Shown: positions 34,688 through 45,196, counted from the stretch's first letter. The stretch is DNA of 64,000 nucleotides from Advenella kashmirensis WT001 (GCF_000219915.2 NC_017964.1:3534001-3598000), one strand, 5' to 3'. The notes: generated from the sequence alone by a model not told the origin. Made by a program: numbers and translations.

Positions 34688-36109
34688 TTATTTCTTGAAA
34701 TTGCCAAACGCGCCCATGCCGCCTTTGAGGCCCTTTAAGCCGCCCATGGCGCGCATCATCTTGCCCATGCCGCCTTTCTTGAACTGCTTCATCATGCCCT
34801 GCATCTGCTCGAACTGCTTAAGCAGCTTGTTCACTTCCTGCACCGGCACGCGCGCCGGCGGCAATACGACGCTTGCGCGTGGCCTTAAGCAACTCAGGCT
34901 TGCTGCGCTCTTGCGGCGTCATGGAATTCAAAATACCTTCGGTGCGACGCAATTGCTTCTCGGCCTGACCGCCCTGAATCTGGCCTGCGGCCTGGGCAAA
35001 TTGCGCGGGCAGTTTTTCCATGAGCGAACTCATATCGCCCATTTTCTTTACCTGCTGCAACTGTTCACGAAAATCATTCAGGTCAAAGCGATCGCCTGTC
35101 TTGATCTTGGACGCCAGCTTTTGTGCTTCGGCAATATCAATATTGCGCTGTGCCTGTTCCACCAGCGATACGATATCGCCCATGCCCAGTACGCGCTGCG
35201 CCATCCGTTCCGGGTGGAACACTTCCAGGCCATCCAGTTTTTCGGACATCCCGATAAATTTCAGCGGCTTGCCCGTAACATGACGCACCGACAGCGCCGC
35301 GCCCCCGCGCGCATCGCCATCCAGCTTGGTCAGCACCACACCGGTCAGGGGCAATGCCTCGCCAAAAGCCTTGGCCACGTTTACCGCATCCTGGCCCTGC
35401 ATGGCGTCAACCACGAACAGCGTTTCAATTGGTTTGATCAGCCCGTGCAGCATGCTGATTTCCTGCATCATGGCCTCGTCCACACCCAGACGGCCCGCGG
35501 TATCGACAATCAGCACTTCATAATGATGCTTGCGGGCGTAATCGACCGCAGCCAACGCAATATCGCGCGGCTTCTGGTCGGCAGCAGAGGGAAAGAAGTC
35601 CGCCCCCACCTGCCCGGCCACCGTGCGCAACTGTTCAATCGCCGCAGGGCGATAAACGTCGACACTGACGACCAGTACTTTCTTTTTCGGGACCTTACGA
35701 CCGTTCTGGATCAGCTCGCCGGTCACCAGCAGGCGCGCCAGCTTACCGGTGGTGGTGGTTTTACCCGCCCCCTGCAGACCCGCCATCAGAATAATGGCCG
35801 GCGGCGTGGTGGTCAGATCCAGCTCCGAGGCCTCGCGCCCAGATCGCCGCCCATCACGGCGGTCAGTTCCTTGTGCACTACCCCGACCAGCGCCTGCCCT
35901 GGGTTCAGGCTGCCTGTCACGTCGGTGCCCAGCGCCCGTTCCTTCACTTTGGCAACGAACTCGCGCACCACAGGCAGGGATACATCGGCCTCCAGCAGCG
36001 CCATGCGCACTTCGCGCAGCATCTCCTGGGTGTTGGCTTCGGTCAGGCGCGCTTCCCCGCGCAGGGTTTTCATGGCCCGGGATAACCGGTTGGTCAAATT
36101 ATCAAACAT
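34688..36109 (-). CDS. ffh: Signal recognition particle protein Ffh (two frameshifts)
   Basis: GTPase that targets nascent inner-membrane proteins with 4.5S RNA and FtsY. N domain MFDNLTNRLSRAMKTLRG; G domain with GLQGAGKTTTTGKLA, VDVYRPAAIEQL, VDTAGRLG and TKLDGDARGGAALS; methionine-rich M domain ending GMMKQFKKGGMGKMMRAMGG. One G is missing near 35838 (GGGGCGC read as GGGCGC), and a second slip (one extra or two missing bases) lies near 34845. Both are likely sequence errors because the gene is essential. Confidence 0.95.
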
Positions 36110-36226
36110 GGAATTTCACTGAAGTAAATGGGGGAATGGGCAAAACGGCTATACTATATGCCTGCAGGCCGGATCGCGCTATGCAGATCCGCTGATTGCT
36201 TATCCGGAAACACTCGTCATTATTTT

Positions 36227-37078
36227 ATGTCTTACGACATTGTATTTCACTCTCTGGCCACCGTGGCCTATCTGCTGCTCAGTTTACTAATTTGGCGGCC
36301 CCTGCTCGGCTCAAACCGACCTGTACTGGCCGCCGGAACCTCCCGCTGGCTGCTGGCTGCCGTGATTATTGTGCATGGCGTGGCCGTGCACATGGCCATG
36401 CTGCACGAAAGTTCGCTGCGCCTGTCCTGGTCGGTAGGTCTGTCGCTTACCATCTGGCTGGGCATGATCGTCTTCTGGCTGGAAAACCTCATTAGTGACA
36501 TCGGCGGCTTAAAACTGCTGCTTTTGCCCATTGCCGGGGTTATTTGCCTCTTGGCAGCCCTGTTTCCGGGCCACGACAGCCTGGTCATTCCGGTGGCCGA
36601 CGCCTATTTCCAGGTGCACCTGCTTATTTCCATCGGCGCCTACAGCCTGATCGCCATTGCCGCCATTCAGGCGTTTCTGATGACCTCGCTGGACCGTTAC
36701 CTGCACCAGCCGGTGCAAGCCCGCGCCGAACGCTCAATCTTTGCCCGCGCGCTGGAAGAGCAACCACCGCTGCTGGTCCAGGAAAAAATCCTGTTTCGCC
36801 TGATCTGGATCGGCTTTGTCCTGCTGACCCTGTCCATAATCACAGGGGTAGCCGTTTCCATGAGACTGACTGGCGTACTGCTGCCGTTTGACCATAAAAC
36901 CGTGTTCACCATGATGTCATGGGTGGTTTTCGGGTTGCTGCTACTGGGGCGTGCCCTGCGTGGCTGGCGCGGCCGCTTTGCCCTGCGCTGGACTCTGGTG
37001 GGCTTTGCCCTGCTCATGATTGCCTACACCGGCACCCGCTTTATATTTGATGTCATGCTGCACAAAGGAGGTGCCTGA
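36227..37078 (+). CDS. CcsA/HemX-like cytochrome c assembly membrane protein
   Basis: 283 residues with eight predicted helices. The stretch YFQVHLLISIGAYSLIAIAAIQAFL and the later GRFALRWTLVGFALLMIAYTGTRF match the cytochrome c assembly family found next to ffh in many Betaproteobacteria. ATG 36227 (MSYDIVFHSL) is preferred to the longer frame. Divergent from ffh; stop overlaps the next start (TGATG). Confidence 0.87.
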   Translation: MSYDIVFHSLATVAYLLLSLLIWRPLLGSNRPVLAAGTSRWLLAAVIIVHGVAVHMAMLHESSLRLSWSVGLSLTIWLGMIVFWLENLISDIGGLKLLLLPIAGVICLLAALFPGHDSLVIPVADAYFQVHLLISIGAYSLIAIAAIQAFLMTSLDRYLHQPVQARAERSIFARALEEQPPLLVQEKILFRLIWIGFVLLTLSIITGVAVSMRLTGVLLPFDHKTVFTMMSWVVFGLLLLGRALRGWRGRFALRWTLVGFALLMIAYTGTRFIFDVMLHKGGA

Positions 37079-37338
37079 TGCGCTTTATTATTACGATCGT
37101 CCTGCTTTGTGTGCTCTACCTGGTGCTGCGTCACTTTCTGCGCAGCTTTATCCGCAAGCTCAATGACGGCGCAGCAGCGCAGGCTGCCCGCGCTTCAGGT
37201 GCGGCGCCTGCCAGCCTTCCTGAAGAAGATATGGTGCAATGCGCCCATTGCGGTGTGTATCTGCCCGCCTCGGAAGCGATCACGCAACAGGGCCGCCAGT
37301 GGTGCAGCCAGGACCATGCCAGGCTGGGTGTCAAATAA
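37078..37338 (+). CDS. PP0621-family zinc-ribbon-like small protein
   Basis: 86 residues: an N-terminal membrane anchor (MRFIITIVLLCVLYLVLRHF) followed by MVQCAHCGVYLPASEAI and WCSQDHARL, giving a C-x2-C...C-x2-H metal site. This matches the PP0621 family that commonly sits between a ccsA-like gene and ampD. Function unknown. Confidence 0.88.
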   Translation: MRFIITIVLLCVLYLVLRHFLRSFIRKLNDGAAAQAARASGAAPASLPEEDMVQCAHCGVYLPASEAITQQGRQWCSQDHARLGVK

Positions 37339-37381
37339 CACACCTGATATCCTTCAATGGTCCGCCTATGACAGACGAAAT

Positions 37382-37999
37382 ATGACTATGACCGAAGACC
37401 TGAAACTGGACCGACGCGGCTGGCTGTGTCCTGCCCCGGGGGTCCGACATATCCGCTCTCCCAACCAGGACCGCCGCCCCCTGCTGGAAAACATTTCCCT
37501 GCTGGTGATTCACAATATCAGCCTGCCGCCCAGCCAGTTTGGCGGCCCGCATGTGCAGCAGCTTTTTACCAACACCCTGAACCCGGACGAACACCCCTTC
37601 TTTGCAGAAATTGCAGACTTGCGCGTCTCGGCGCACTTCTTTATCAATCGCAACGGGCGCATTATCCAGTTTGTGAGCACCAACCGGCGCGCCTGGCACG
37701 CCGGCGTCTCGCGTTTTGACGGGCGTGATCGCTGCAACGACTTTTCCATCGGCATTGAACTGGAAGGCACAGACTTTACCCCCTTTACCGACGAACAATA
37801 CCTGCAACTGGCGGCGCTTACCACCGTACTGCGCAACCGCTATACGCTTAAAGCCGTGCGCGGCCATGAGCACATTGCCCCCAAACGCAAGACCGACCCT
37901 GGGCCGTATTTCGACTGGCATTGGTATAAACGGCTGACAGGCTGGGATTGGCGGCAGATGCCTGAAGGCATTGCAAGCCAACGACTGGTGCGGGTGTAG
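37382..37999 (+). CDS. ampD: 1,6-anhydro-N-acetylmuramyl-L-alanine amidase AmpD
   Basis: Cytoplasmic zinc amidase of murein recycling. Zinc and catalytic residues are seen in LVIHNISLPPSQFGGP (His), IGIELEGTDF (Glu) and GHEHIAPKRKTDPGPYFDW (His and Asp); the AHFFINRNGRIIQFV strand is conserved. Start is ATG 37382 or 37388. It follows the PP0621 gene by 43 bases. Confidence 0.94.
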   Translation: MTMTEDLKLDRRGWLCPAPGVRHIRSPNQDRRPLLENISLLVIHNISLPPSQFGGPHVQQLFTNTLNPDEHPFFAEIADLRVSAHFFINRNGRIIQFVSTNRRAWHAGVSRFDGRDRCNDFSIGIELEGTDFTPFTDEQYLQLAALTTVLRNRYTLKAVRGHEHIAPKRKTDPGPYFDWHWYKRLTGWDWRQMPEGIASQRLVRV

Positions 38000-38113
38000 T
38001 GACCTAAACGGATCATTATGCCCATCACCCCTAGTCGATTCGGCTATTGGTGATTGCTAGCCGGGCCAGTATAGTAAGCATGCGCATGTCTGGGAAATAG
38101 ACCCACTTGTTGC

Positions 38114-38178
38114 GCAACCCATTATCTGCAACCTTATCCACCTTGATTGGTTACGTGTAACCTTGCATAACGGGTTGC
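38114..38178. promoter_or_regulatory. Nested dyads upstream of the antitoxin gene
   Basis: GCAACCCATTAT (38114-38125) and ATAACGGGTTGC (38167-38178) form an inverted repeat with 11 of 12 matches; inside lies GGTTAC-GT-GTAACC (38149-38162). They end 28 bases before the MazE-like gene, the expected place for a toxin-antitoxin autorepressor operator. Confidence 0.6.
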
Positions 38179-38206
38179 ATATAACGCTTGCGAGAGAGGT
38201 AACATC

Positions 38207-38425
38207 ATGCCTTCCATTCGATCACGAGTTCAAAAACATAGGCAAAATTTGCGTGCCGCGGGATTACGACCTGTACAAATTTGGGTACCTGACACCCGCC
38301 GTCCAGACTTCGAGCAGGAATGTCGCCGGCAATGTCGCATCGTCGCGCTATCAGACTCTGCCGAGCCATCACTGCAACAGTTCATGGACGAAACCTTAAC
38401 TGACGTAGAGGGCTGGAAAGAATGA
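38207..38425 (+). CDS. MazE-family antitoxin (DUF3018)
   Basis: 72 residues with the family pattern SRVQKHRQNLRAAGLRPVQI, WVPDTRRPDFEQECRRQCR and an acidic C-terminal end MDETLTDVEGWKE that would wrap the toxin. GAGAGG precedes the ATG. The next frame begins with ATGATG overlapping its stop but is only a broken MazF start, so this antitoxin is now an orphan. Confidence 0.85.
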   Translation: MPSIRSRVQKHRQNLRAAGLRPVQIWVPDTRRPDFEQECRRQCRIVALSDSAEPSLQQFMDETLTDVEGWKE

Positions 38426-38517
38426 TGCGTGGCGACTAGGTAACCATCGCCACACAAGGCGAATTTGGCAAACCCAGACCCGCGCTTGTGATTCAGGCAA
38501 TCAATTCAACGAAATGA
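38425..38517 (+). pseudogene. MazF/PemK toxin remnant
   Basis: The frame reads MRGD, then TAG, then VTIATQGEFGKPRPALVIQA and ends at TGA 38515. The pattern M(R)RGDLVTIA..G..GKPRPALVIQ is the conserved N terminus of MazF-like toxins. The toxin is therefore lost by a nonsense codon in place of Leu and by deletion of everything after about residue 28; the htpG terminator follows almost at once. Confidence 0.8.
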
Positions 38518-38548
38518 TGCAATGCAATTTGCTGGGATTGCCTCAATA

Positions 38549-38591
38549 GAAAAAAAATGCAGCCCCGAATGTATTTTCCGGAACTGCATTT
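38549..38591 (-). terminator. Rho-independent terminator of htpG
   Basis: On the minus strand AAATGCAGTTCCGG and the complementary CGGGGCTGCATTT form a stem that runs into eight T residues, about 80 bases after the htpG stop. Confidence 0.9.
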
Positions 38592-38673
38592 CGTACTAGC
38601 GAACCAATACTTGCACTAACCGACGACGTAAAAAGTAATCCTAAACGTCGATCATCATTACACTGCCGTTTGC

Positions 38674-40586
38674 TCAGCTTTTCAACAACAAACCATTCAG
38701 GCGTTTTACATACGCAGCCGGGTCGGCAATTTGCGCGCCTTCGGCCAGCATAGCCTGATCCAGCAGCACATGCGCCCAATCGTCAAACGAATCGTCTGCG
38801 GCGCCCTTGATCTTTTCAATCAGGGCATGCTCGGGGTTGATCTCCAGCACCGGCTTGATATCCGGTGTTTCTTGGCCAGCGGCCTTCAACAGGCGCAACA
38901 GGTGCGGGCTCACATCGTTCTGGCCAACCACCACGCAGGCAGGAGAATCCACCAGACGGTTGGTGACTTTGACTTCCTTCACAGACTCGCCCAGAGACGC
39001 TTGCAGGCGCTCCAGCAAAGGCTTAAGGGACTCGGCCACTTCTTCCTGATGCTTTTTCTCTGCTTCGTCTGTAAGCTTGTCCAGATCCAGGCCGCCTTTG
39101 GCCACAGACACAAAAGACTTACCGTCGAACTGACGGAAGTGCGAGAGCATCCATTCGTCTACACGGTCTGACAGCAGCAGAACCTCAATACCTTTCTTGC
39201 GGAAGATCTCCAGATGCGGGCTGTTCTTGGCAGCAGCAAAGCTGTCGGCCGTGACGTAATAGATGGCCTCCTGCCCTTCTTTCATGCGGGAGATATAGTC
39301 TGCCAGTGTTACGTTCTGGATGGCATCGTCGTTATGGGTAGAGGCAAAACGCAGCAGCTTGGCAATACGTTCCTGGTTGGCGATATCTTCGCCCGTGCCT
39401 TCCTTGATTACCTGACCGAACTCTGTCCAGAAACCGGCATAGTCTTCGGCACGGTTTTCGGCCAGATCTTCCAGCAGGCTCAGAATACGCTTGGTCGAAC
39501 CCTCGCGGATTGCCTTCACATCGCGGCTTTCCTGCAAAATTTCACGCGACACGTTCAGCGGCAGATCGGCCGAATCGATCACCCCGCGCACAAAGCGCAG
39601 GTAGGACGGCAGCAACTGCTCGGCATCATCCATAATGAAAACACGTTTGACATAAAGCTTGACGCCACGACGCGCTTCGCGATCATACATATCAAACGGC
39701 GCGTGTTTGGGCAAATATAGCAACTGTGTATATTCGCTGCGACCCTCTACGCGGTTATGCGTCCAGGCCAGCGGCTCTTCAAAATCGTGGCTAACGTGCT
39801 TGTAGAACTCGGTATATTGCTCGTCTGTAATATCGTTCTTGGCACGGGTCCACAGCGCGCTGGCCTGGTTAATGGTTTCCCACTCGTCCTTTTTGACTTG
39901 CTCGCCCTTCTCGGAATCGTACTCTTCCTTCTGCATAAGCACAGGCAGGGAAATATGATCGGAATAGCGGCGCAGCACTTCGCGCAGCTTCCAGCCACTC
40001 AGGAAATCATCTTCTTCGGCACGCAGATGCAGCGTCACGCTAGTGCCGCGCTCTGTTTTCTCTGTATCGGCAACGGTAAACTCGCCCTGCCCTTCAGATT
40101 CCCAGAACACCGCCTGGTCCACCGGCTCGCCGCGCGACGGCTGACCACGGTAACCTTGTCGGCAACAATAAAAGACGAATAAAAGCCCACGCCGAACTGG
40201 CCGATGAGCTGAGCGTCTTTTTGCTTGTCGCCCGAGAGCTGGGAGAAAAACTCCTTGGTGCCGGAACGGGCAATGGTGCCCAGGTTGGCCACTGCCTCGG
40301 CCTTGGTCAAACCGATACCGTTATCGGCGATTGTGATGGTGCGCGCTTCTTTGTCGTAGCTGACGCGGATTTCCAGGTCTGCGCCGCCTTCGAGCAACTC
40401 GGGCTTGTCGATCGCCTCAAACCGCAGCTTGTCGCAGGCGTCTGACGCATTGGAGACCAGCTCACGCAGGAAAATTTCCTTATTGCTGTACAGGGAATGA
40501 ATCATCAAATGCAGAAGCTGCTTTACTTCTGTCTGGAAACCCAGCGTTTCCTCTGCTTTTTTCACGGTAGTATCGGATTGACTCAT
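38674..40586 (-). CDS. htpG: Chaperone HtpG (Hsp90), frameshifted
   Basis: About 636 residues after repair. GHKL ATPase domain: [33 protein letters not shown], and [17 protein letters not shown]. Middle domain with [18 protein letters not shown], and a C-terminal dimerisation domain ending [11 protein letters not shown] is missing near 40130 (CGCGCGGGCGAG shortened). A clear terminator follows. Confidence 0.95.
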
Positions 40587-40820
40587 GGTAACTTTTCGTT
40601 AAATTGGATGGAAAATGGTGAAAAATGGGGCAAAACAGCCGGTTTTTCGGCAACTTCGCCCTCGTATCCGATAGTAGTGGGGACGCAGGGAGGGTTTTCA
40701 AGGGGAAAAGTGGGAAATTGGCAGGTAAATGAGGATTTTTTATTAGTAAGCGCGTGGGAATGGCGCAAGAAAAAGAATATGGGTATAATTCCGCTCTTAT
40801 CTGCAATACCCTCCATACCT

Positions 40821-40905
40821 GCCCGGGTGGTGAAATTGGTAGACGCAGGGGACTCAAAATCCCCCGCCGCAAGGCGTGCCGGTTCGATTCCGGCCCCGGG
40901 CACCA
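40821..40905 (+). tRNA. tRNA-Leu (anticodon CAA)
   Basis: Acceptor GCCCGGG pairs with CCCGGGC before an encoded CCA; anticodon stem GGGGA/TCCCC holds the loop CTCAAAA, so the anticodon is CAA reading UUG. A long variable arm (CCGCCGCAAGGCG region) fits a class II tRNA, and the T arm contains GGTTCGATTCC. Its 3' half serves as attachment site for the elements downstream. Confidence 0.96.
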
Positions 40906-40907
40906 GC
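40852..40907 (+). repeat. attL: 3' end of tRNA-Leu, 56-bp direct repeat
   Basis: The 56 bases from the anticodon loop to two bases past the CCA recur exactly at 53474-53529. Degraded copies occur at 49605-49627 and 60061-60113. A tyrosine integrase lies 1.5 kb downstream, so this is the classical tRNA att arrangement. Confidence 0.92.
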
Positions 40908-41013
40908 TCAAAATTCCTAGTGTTTATAAGGCCCTAGCGTGATTTATAGCTTCTACCCCGACACAGGGGGATTTCCCAAAATTGCGAGTTAGGTACAGTT
41001 TCGGTACACTGGT

Positions 41014-42318
41014 GGGCTCTACCCCATAAACGGGGGATGGTATTCACCAAACTCGATTTATCACTCCGTTCCAACCGCATTGGGCCAAGACCCTCAGCCG
41101 GTAATTCTCAAAATTCCTAAATCCATACGCCCTGCGTGAGAGCATTTCCATTTTAGTATGGAAGCCCTCGGTAATGCCGTTCGATTTGGAGAAACGCCAC
41201 ATCCGCACAATCGGCTCCAGCCAGGACTTAAGCGTGCTGGCCAGCGCGTGCGCGGGGCTGTGGGCAAACTGCTCCAGCAGCGCAAGCAGCCGGGGCAGCA
41301 GCTTTTTGGCCTGCTTTGCCGGATGTTCTTTTGCACCAGAAACCCGTTCAGTTGCTGGCGGGCAACGTAAAGCGAGCGTAGCACGGGGTATTGCGCCAGG
41401 TACTGCTCCAGGCGCTCCTTCTGCTGCGAGCTCAGCTTCCAGTGGTGGCGGCGCATCAGGCTGATCAACCCCCGGTTCTTGCGGCCCTCGGGGTCGTGCT
41501 GCTGCCACAGCTTCATAAAATGCTGATTGACCAATCGCACCACATGAAACCGGTCGGCCACAATGATCGCATTAGGGAAGTACTGACGGGCGATCTGACG
41601 GTACGTCTCGGACAGATCCATCACAATCACCCGCACCTGTTCCTTGCCCGGCAAGCGCTTCAGAAAGCTGCGCAGGCTCGCTTCGGAGCGCCCCAGCACC
41701 ACATCGAACACCTTATGGTTCTTCAAATCGACCAGCGTGGTCGCGTAGCCGTGCTTGCGGCTGAAGAAGTGCTCATCGATGCCCAGCACCTGCGGGCAGC
41801 TTCGCCCCGACAGTTCGGACACGCGTTGCTTGACAAAGGACTGGTACCAGCGCTCGACCGTGGCGCTGCCGATGCGGTGCGTGGTGCTTAGCCTGCGCTG
41901 GCTCACGCCACCGTCATGGGCCTCAAACACCTCCAGCCGATAGGCCTCAGTGGCGCGGCGACGCGGATCAATGCCGACAAAGCGATGGCGGAAATAGCGA
42001 TTGCAGGTGGTGCAATGGTATTTAGGCACACTCAAATGCACAATCATCAGCCGATTACCCAGGCGCGTGTGCTTGAGCGTACGCTGATACGTCGCCTTGA
42101 TACGCACCGGACCCTGCCGGCAATACAAGCACGGCGGGCGTTGCCCCGGCCGGGCCCAGACATGAATATCTCGCTGGTGTTGCACGCGCTGGACTACAAC
42201 ACCGGTCAAACCTAAAATAGCATCTGCGGGGGACATCGATACTTCTTCCATTAAACTTCGTTCTTGGTAAAACAAGTTTAATGAATATCGCTTGTCCCCC
42301 GTTTAGGATGAAGAGCCC
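41014..42318 (-). mobile_element. ISL3-family insertion sequence, 1.3 kb
   Basis: Ends are imperfect 25-bp inverted repeats: left GGGCTCTACCCCATAAACGG and onward (41014-41038), right the complement of GTCCCCCGTTTAGGATGAAG and onward (42294-42318). ACTGGT flanks both sides (41008-41013 and 42319-42324) as a possible target duplication; ISL3 elements usually make 8-bp duplications, so the exact edge may be off by a base or two. It is inserted between attL and the integrase gene. Confidence 0.85.
41044..42275 (-). CDS. ISL3-family transposase (frameshifted)
   Basis: DDE transposase with an N-terminal zinc ribbon (CLYCRQGP, later CTTCNRYF), helix-turn-helix, and catalytic motif regions VLGIDEHFFSRKHGYATTLV, VIVMDLSETYRQ and SNGITEGFHTKMEMLSRRAY. 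A missing G near 41327 (ATCCGGGCA read as ATCCGGCA) breaks the frame after the KNIR motif; the last 100 residues follow in the other frame. A partial copy of the same element at 53621 preserves the unshifted sequence at this point. Confidence 0.9.
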
Positions 42319-42360
42319 ACTGGTGAAGCGCCGCGTACACTTTTTGGAGCTTTCCCTCGC

Positions 42361-43427
42361 ATGGCAACTATCGTCAAGACCCCTTCTGGAACCTGGAAAG
42401 CCGTCATCCGTAAGACAGGCTGGCCTACCACATCTAAAACATTTAGAACCAAACGAGACGCTGACGACTGGTCACGCCGCACCGAGGATGAAATGGTACG
42501 CGGGGTGTTTATCCAACGGGCTCCGGCTGAACGGATGACCCTCGAAGCGGCTTTGACTAGATATCTACGAGAAGTGACACCCACCAAACGCGAATCAACC
42601 CGAATTTCTGAACACAAGAAAGCACAACCGCTGCTTAGACATCTTGGCAAATACTCCCTGGCCGCCTTGAATGCAGATATTGTCGCTCAATATCGCGACA
42701 TGCGGTTGGCTGGTGATCCTGATGAAAACGATAAACTGGTGCCGCGCAGCAATAACACCGTACGACTGGAACTGGCTCTGCTAAGCCATATGTTTACCAT
42801 TGCTATCAAGGAATGGGGCATGGGCCTTCCGTTCAATCCCGTGGCCAATATTCGGCGCCTGCGCCTGGCGCTGGTCGAAATCGACGGTTGACGGCGGCAG
42901 AGAACAAACGACTGTTGACTGCCGTTGATGCATATTCGAATCCGATGTTCAGCTGGATTGTGCGGATAGCTCTGGAAACAGGGATGAGGCTGTCTGAAAT
43001 TGGCGGCCTGCGGCTTGGCCAGATTGATTTGCAAAAGCGGATTGTAAAGCTGGATATCACGAAAAACTCGTCCCCACGTACAGTGCCGCTGACCAGGGCA
43101 GCTACAGCAGCGTTCCAAGCGGCAATTGATAACCCCATTCGGCCACCAGAGACCGATTTGGTATTTTTTGGTGAGCCTGGTCGCGATGGTATTCGACGGA
43201 CTTATCTATTCGATAAGGCATGGACTGATGCAAAGAAAGCGGCTGGATTGGTAGATTTCCGGTTTCACGATTTGCGACATGAAGCGGTTAGCCGACTGGT
43301 GGAGGCTGGGCTTTCAGATCAGGAAGTCTCGGCGATCAGTGGGCACAAGTCCATGCAGATGCTGAAACGGTATACGCATCTTAGGGCTGAAGATTTGGTG
43401 GGGAAATTGGATAAGCTGCGCCCGTAA
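42361..43427 (+). CDS. Tyrosine-type site-specific integrase (frameshifted)
   Basis: About 355 residues: N-terminal arm-binding domain (KTPSGTWKAVIRKTGWPTTSK), SAM-like core-binding domain, and catalytic domain with Arg in LETGMRLSEIGGL, HDLRHEAVSRL, GHKSMQMLKRYTH (His and nucleophile Tyr). A missing base near 42857 shifts the frame between core and catalytic domains. Presumed integrase of the tRNA-Leu element; the ISL3 copy ends 42 bases upstream and may affect its expression. Confidence 0.9.
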
Positions 43428-43499
43428 GTGTGTGTTATCGATAGTCTGGAACAATGCCTCAAACTCTCCTGCAACGGACTAATTACAGGGATAAAAAAT

Positions 43500-43733
43500 A
43501 TGCTATTGAAAAGGCTTATTCAAGCACTGTGTGCTGTACTTTGTGTTTTGGCATTCCTAATTATATTGGGAATGGCTGCCACTGCTCTAGTAGGCTTTCC
43601 AAGCAAAGGGGCCGAATTTTTACAAGACTACCTTGGGTATATCTTAGGTTTTGCGGCGGTTATGTATGGTAATGCAGCTGGCGGCATCATTGCTCACTAT
43701 TATTCAAATTCTGTGGGAGAGAATAAACTCTAA
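43500..43733 (+). CDS. Small membrane protein (77 aa), unknown
   Basis: Two predicted helices (ALCAVLCVLAFLIILGMAAT and YLGYILGFAAVMYGNAAGGI) and a short polar tail. Follows the integrase gene. No family recognised. Confidence 0.55.
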   Translation: MLLKRLIQALCAVLCVLAFLIILGMAATALVGFPSKGAEFLQDYLGYILGFAAVMYGNAAGGIIAHYYSNSVGENKL

Positions 43734-43968
43734 ATTTCTATGACAGTGCCGAGAGTCGCTCTGACGATACGGCTCCCATGATGCTTCTTGTTGTTCATGT
43801 AGCGAATAGTTCTAGAAATTGGTATGACGACAAATAAGCGCAGTTGCCAATTACAACTTAACAAAGTCTCTTTCGAACGTAGCAAGATCGATTCGTCTGA
43901 TATCGTGAAAAAACTACACTCTAATCTTGTAAAAAAATGAAACCAAAATTCTACTAACTTAGAGTGTT

Positions 43969-44023
43969 TTGCATCATCTGCGCACCATAGTTGCACCATA
44001 GTTGCATCACAATCGCACCATCG
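43969..44023. repeat. Iteron array 1: five 11-bp units
   Basis: TTGCATCATCT, GCGCACCATAG, TTGCACCATAG, TTGCATCACAA, TCGCACCATCG follow each other without gaps; the core is GCAYCAT. One unit per helical turn on one DNA face is typical of initiator-binding iterons. It lies about 105 bases before the small HTH gene at 44129, in a gap (43734-44128) with no other gene. Related arrays occur at 48917 and 48981. Confidence 0.85.
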
Positions 44024-44128
44024 TTTTTCTACGAGAGATTTTCACCAAATTTGCATTATTTACTCTGGATTTCACTCGGCTTAGTATTCCTATTAGTTCG
44101 ATAAATAAGTGAAAATCAGGAAGGCTCA

Positions 44129-44350
44129 ATGACGACAGAAGAACTACTCTTAAAACACTATGGAAGTCCCTTGCTCACGCTACAGCAAGTAGCACAGTTA
44201 CTCAATCGAAGCCCCGATGGTCTCCGTATCACATTAGCAGGTAATAATGACGTTGCTCGAAAACTTCGCCCTGCTCGTCGCAAAATCGGCAGACGTGTCC
44301 TATTTTCCGTTGCAGAGCTTTCCCGGTTCATTGATCAAACAACTGCCTAA
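44129..44350 (+). CDS. Small HTH DNA-binding protein (excisionase/AlpA-like)
   Basis: 73 residues with a MerR/AlpA-like helix-turn-helix (LTLQQVAQLLNRSPDGLRIT) and basic wing (KLRPARRKIGRRVLFSVAEL). Proteins of this size act as excisionases or regulators in mobile elements. The iteron array lies just upstream and the next HTH gene begins five bases after its stop, suggesting an operon. Confidence 0.65.
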   Translation: MTTEELLLKHYGSPLLTLQQVAQLLNRSPDGLRITLAGNNDVARKLRPARRKIGRRVLFSVAELSRFIDQTTA

Positions 44351-44355
44351 AACAT

Positions 44356-45126
44356 ATGAGCATCAAGGCAATGAACTGGGCGTGGTCTCAAACCTTAGAA
44401 CCCACTCCAAAGCTCATCCTCATGGCACTTGCCGACATAGCTGATGACACAGGTCGTTGTTGGCCGAAACTCCAGACATTAGCAAAAAAATGCAGTGTTT
44501 CTACACGGACAGTTCAACGCTGGATAAGGGTATTTGAGAAATCAGGACTGTTGACTGTATGGCGACGATACAACGAAGCCGATCAACGACAGATGTCGAA
44601 TGAGTACATGCTACATATGCATGAACAATCTATCCATCTTTCAGATTGCCAACAAAGTACATATCAAAAAAATCACGGAGATTTTAGCTCGAAGACACCT
44701 TGCTTGAAGCGCCTCGCCCAAGAAAAGGCGTTACGGCCCCGCGAATGCCCAGAAGAGCCACCTACCAGATCAACACAAAAGCTGAAAAACGATACTCTGT
44801 GCATCCCAAGAGGACTAGCCTCAAAGGAAAAATATGTAATTGAAGAACTATTGAAGGCTGTTCCACAAGCGCAACAGCAACTACTGCTAGATGAATTACG
44901 TGGTGCCATGGCGGCTAAAACCATTCATACCTCTCTCATTTCTTGGTTCCGCGCGCTAGCAAAGAAAGCGCGCGAAGGCGGCTTTTCGCCTACGTATACC
45001 TTTAGCCGCAACAGCGAAGGGGAGCAACCTTGTACTTCTGCGCCACCAGCTTATTTACAGTCGCAGAAGGTAAGATTCAAGCATATACAAGAAATCAAAC
45101 AACTATTAAATGAGAAAATGGAATAG
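44356..45126 (+). CDS. HTH replication-type protein (HTH_36-like), 256 aa
   Basis: N-terminal winged helix of the kind found in phage and plasmid replication proteins (PTPKLILMALADIADDTGRC, then SVSTRTVQRWIRVFEKSGLL). The central part is low-complexity and the C-terminal part has charged helices (EELLKAVPQAQQQLLLDELR). Position next to an iteron array supports a replication initiator or accessory role, but no catalytic domain is visible. Inference, moderate. Confidence 0.6.
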   Translation: MSIKAMNWAWSQTLEPTPKLILMALADIADDTGRCWPKLQTLAKKCSVSTRTVQRWIRVFEKSGLLTVWRRYNEADQRQMSNEYMLHMHEQSIHLSDCQQSTYQKNHGDFSSKTPCLKRLAQEKALRPRECPEEPPTRSTQKLKNDTLCIPRGLASKEKYVIEELLKAVPQAQQQLLLDELRGAMAAKTIHTSLISWFRALAKKAREGGFSPTYTFSRNSEGEQPCTSAPPAYLQSQKVRFKHIQEIKQLLNEKME

Positions 45127-45196
45127 CGGATTTGAGCCGGTAATGCGACTTTATACACGACGTGTAAGTGCTAGGAAGCCAAAATAAGCAACAACA

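Noticed and set aside
34695..36122. 475-codon rightward open frame over ffh
   Set aside because: It is the antisense shadow of ffh, whose domains are all visible on the minus strand.
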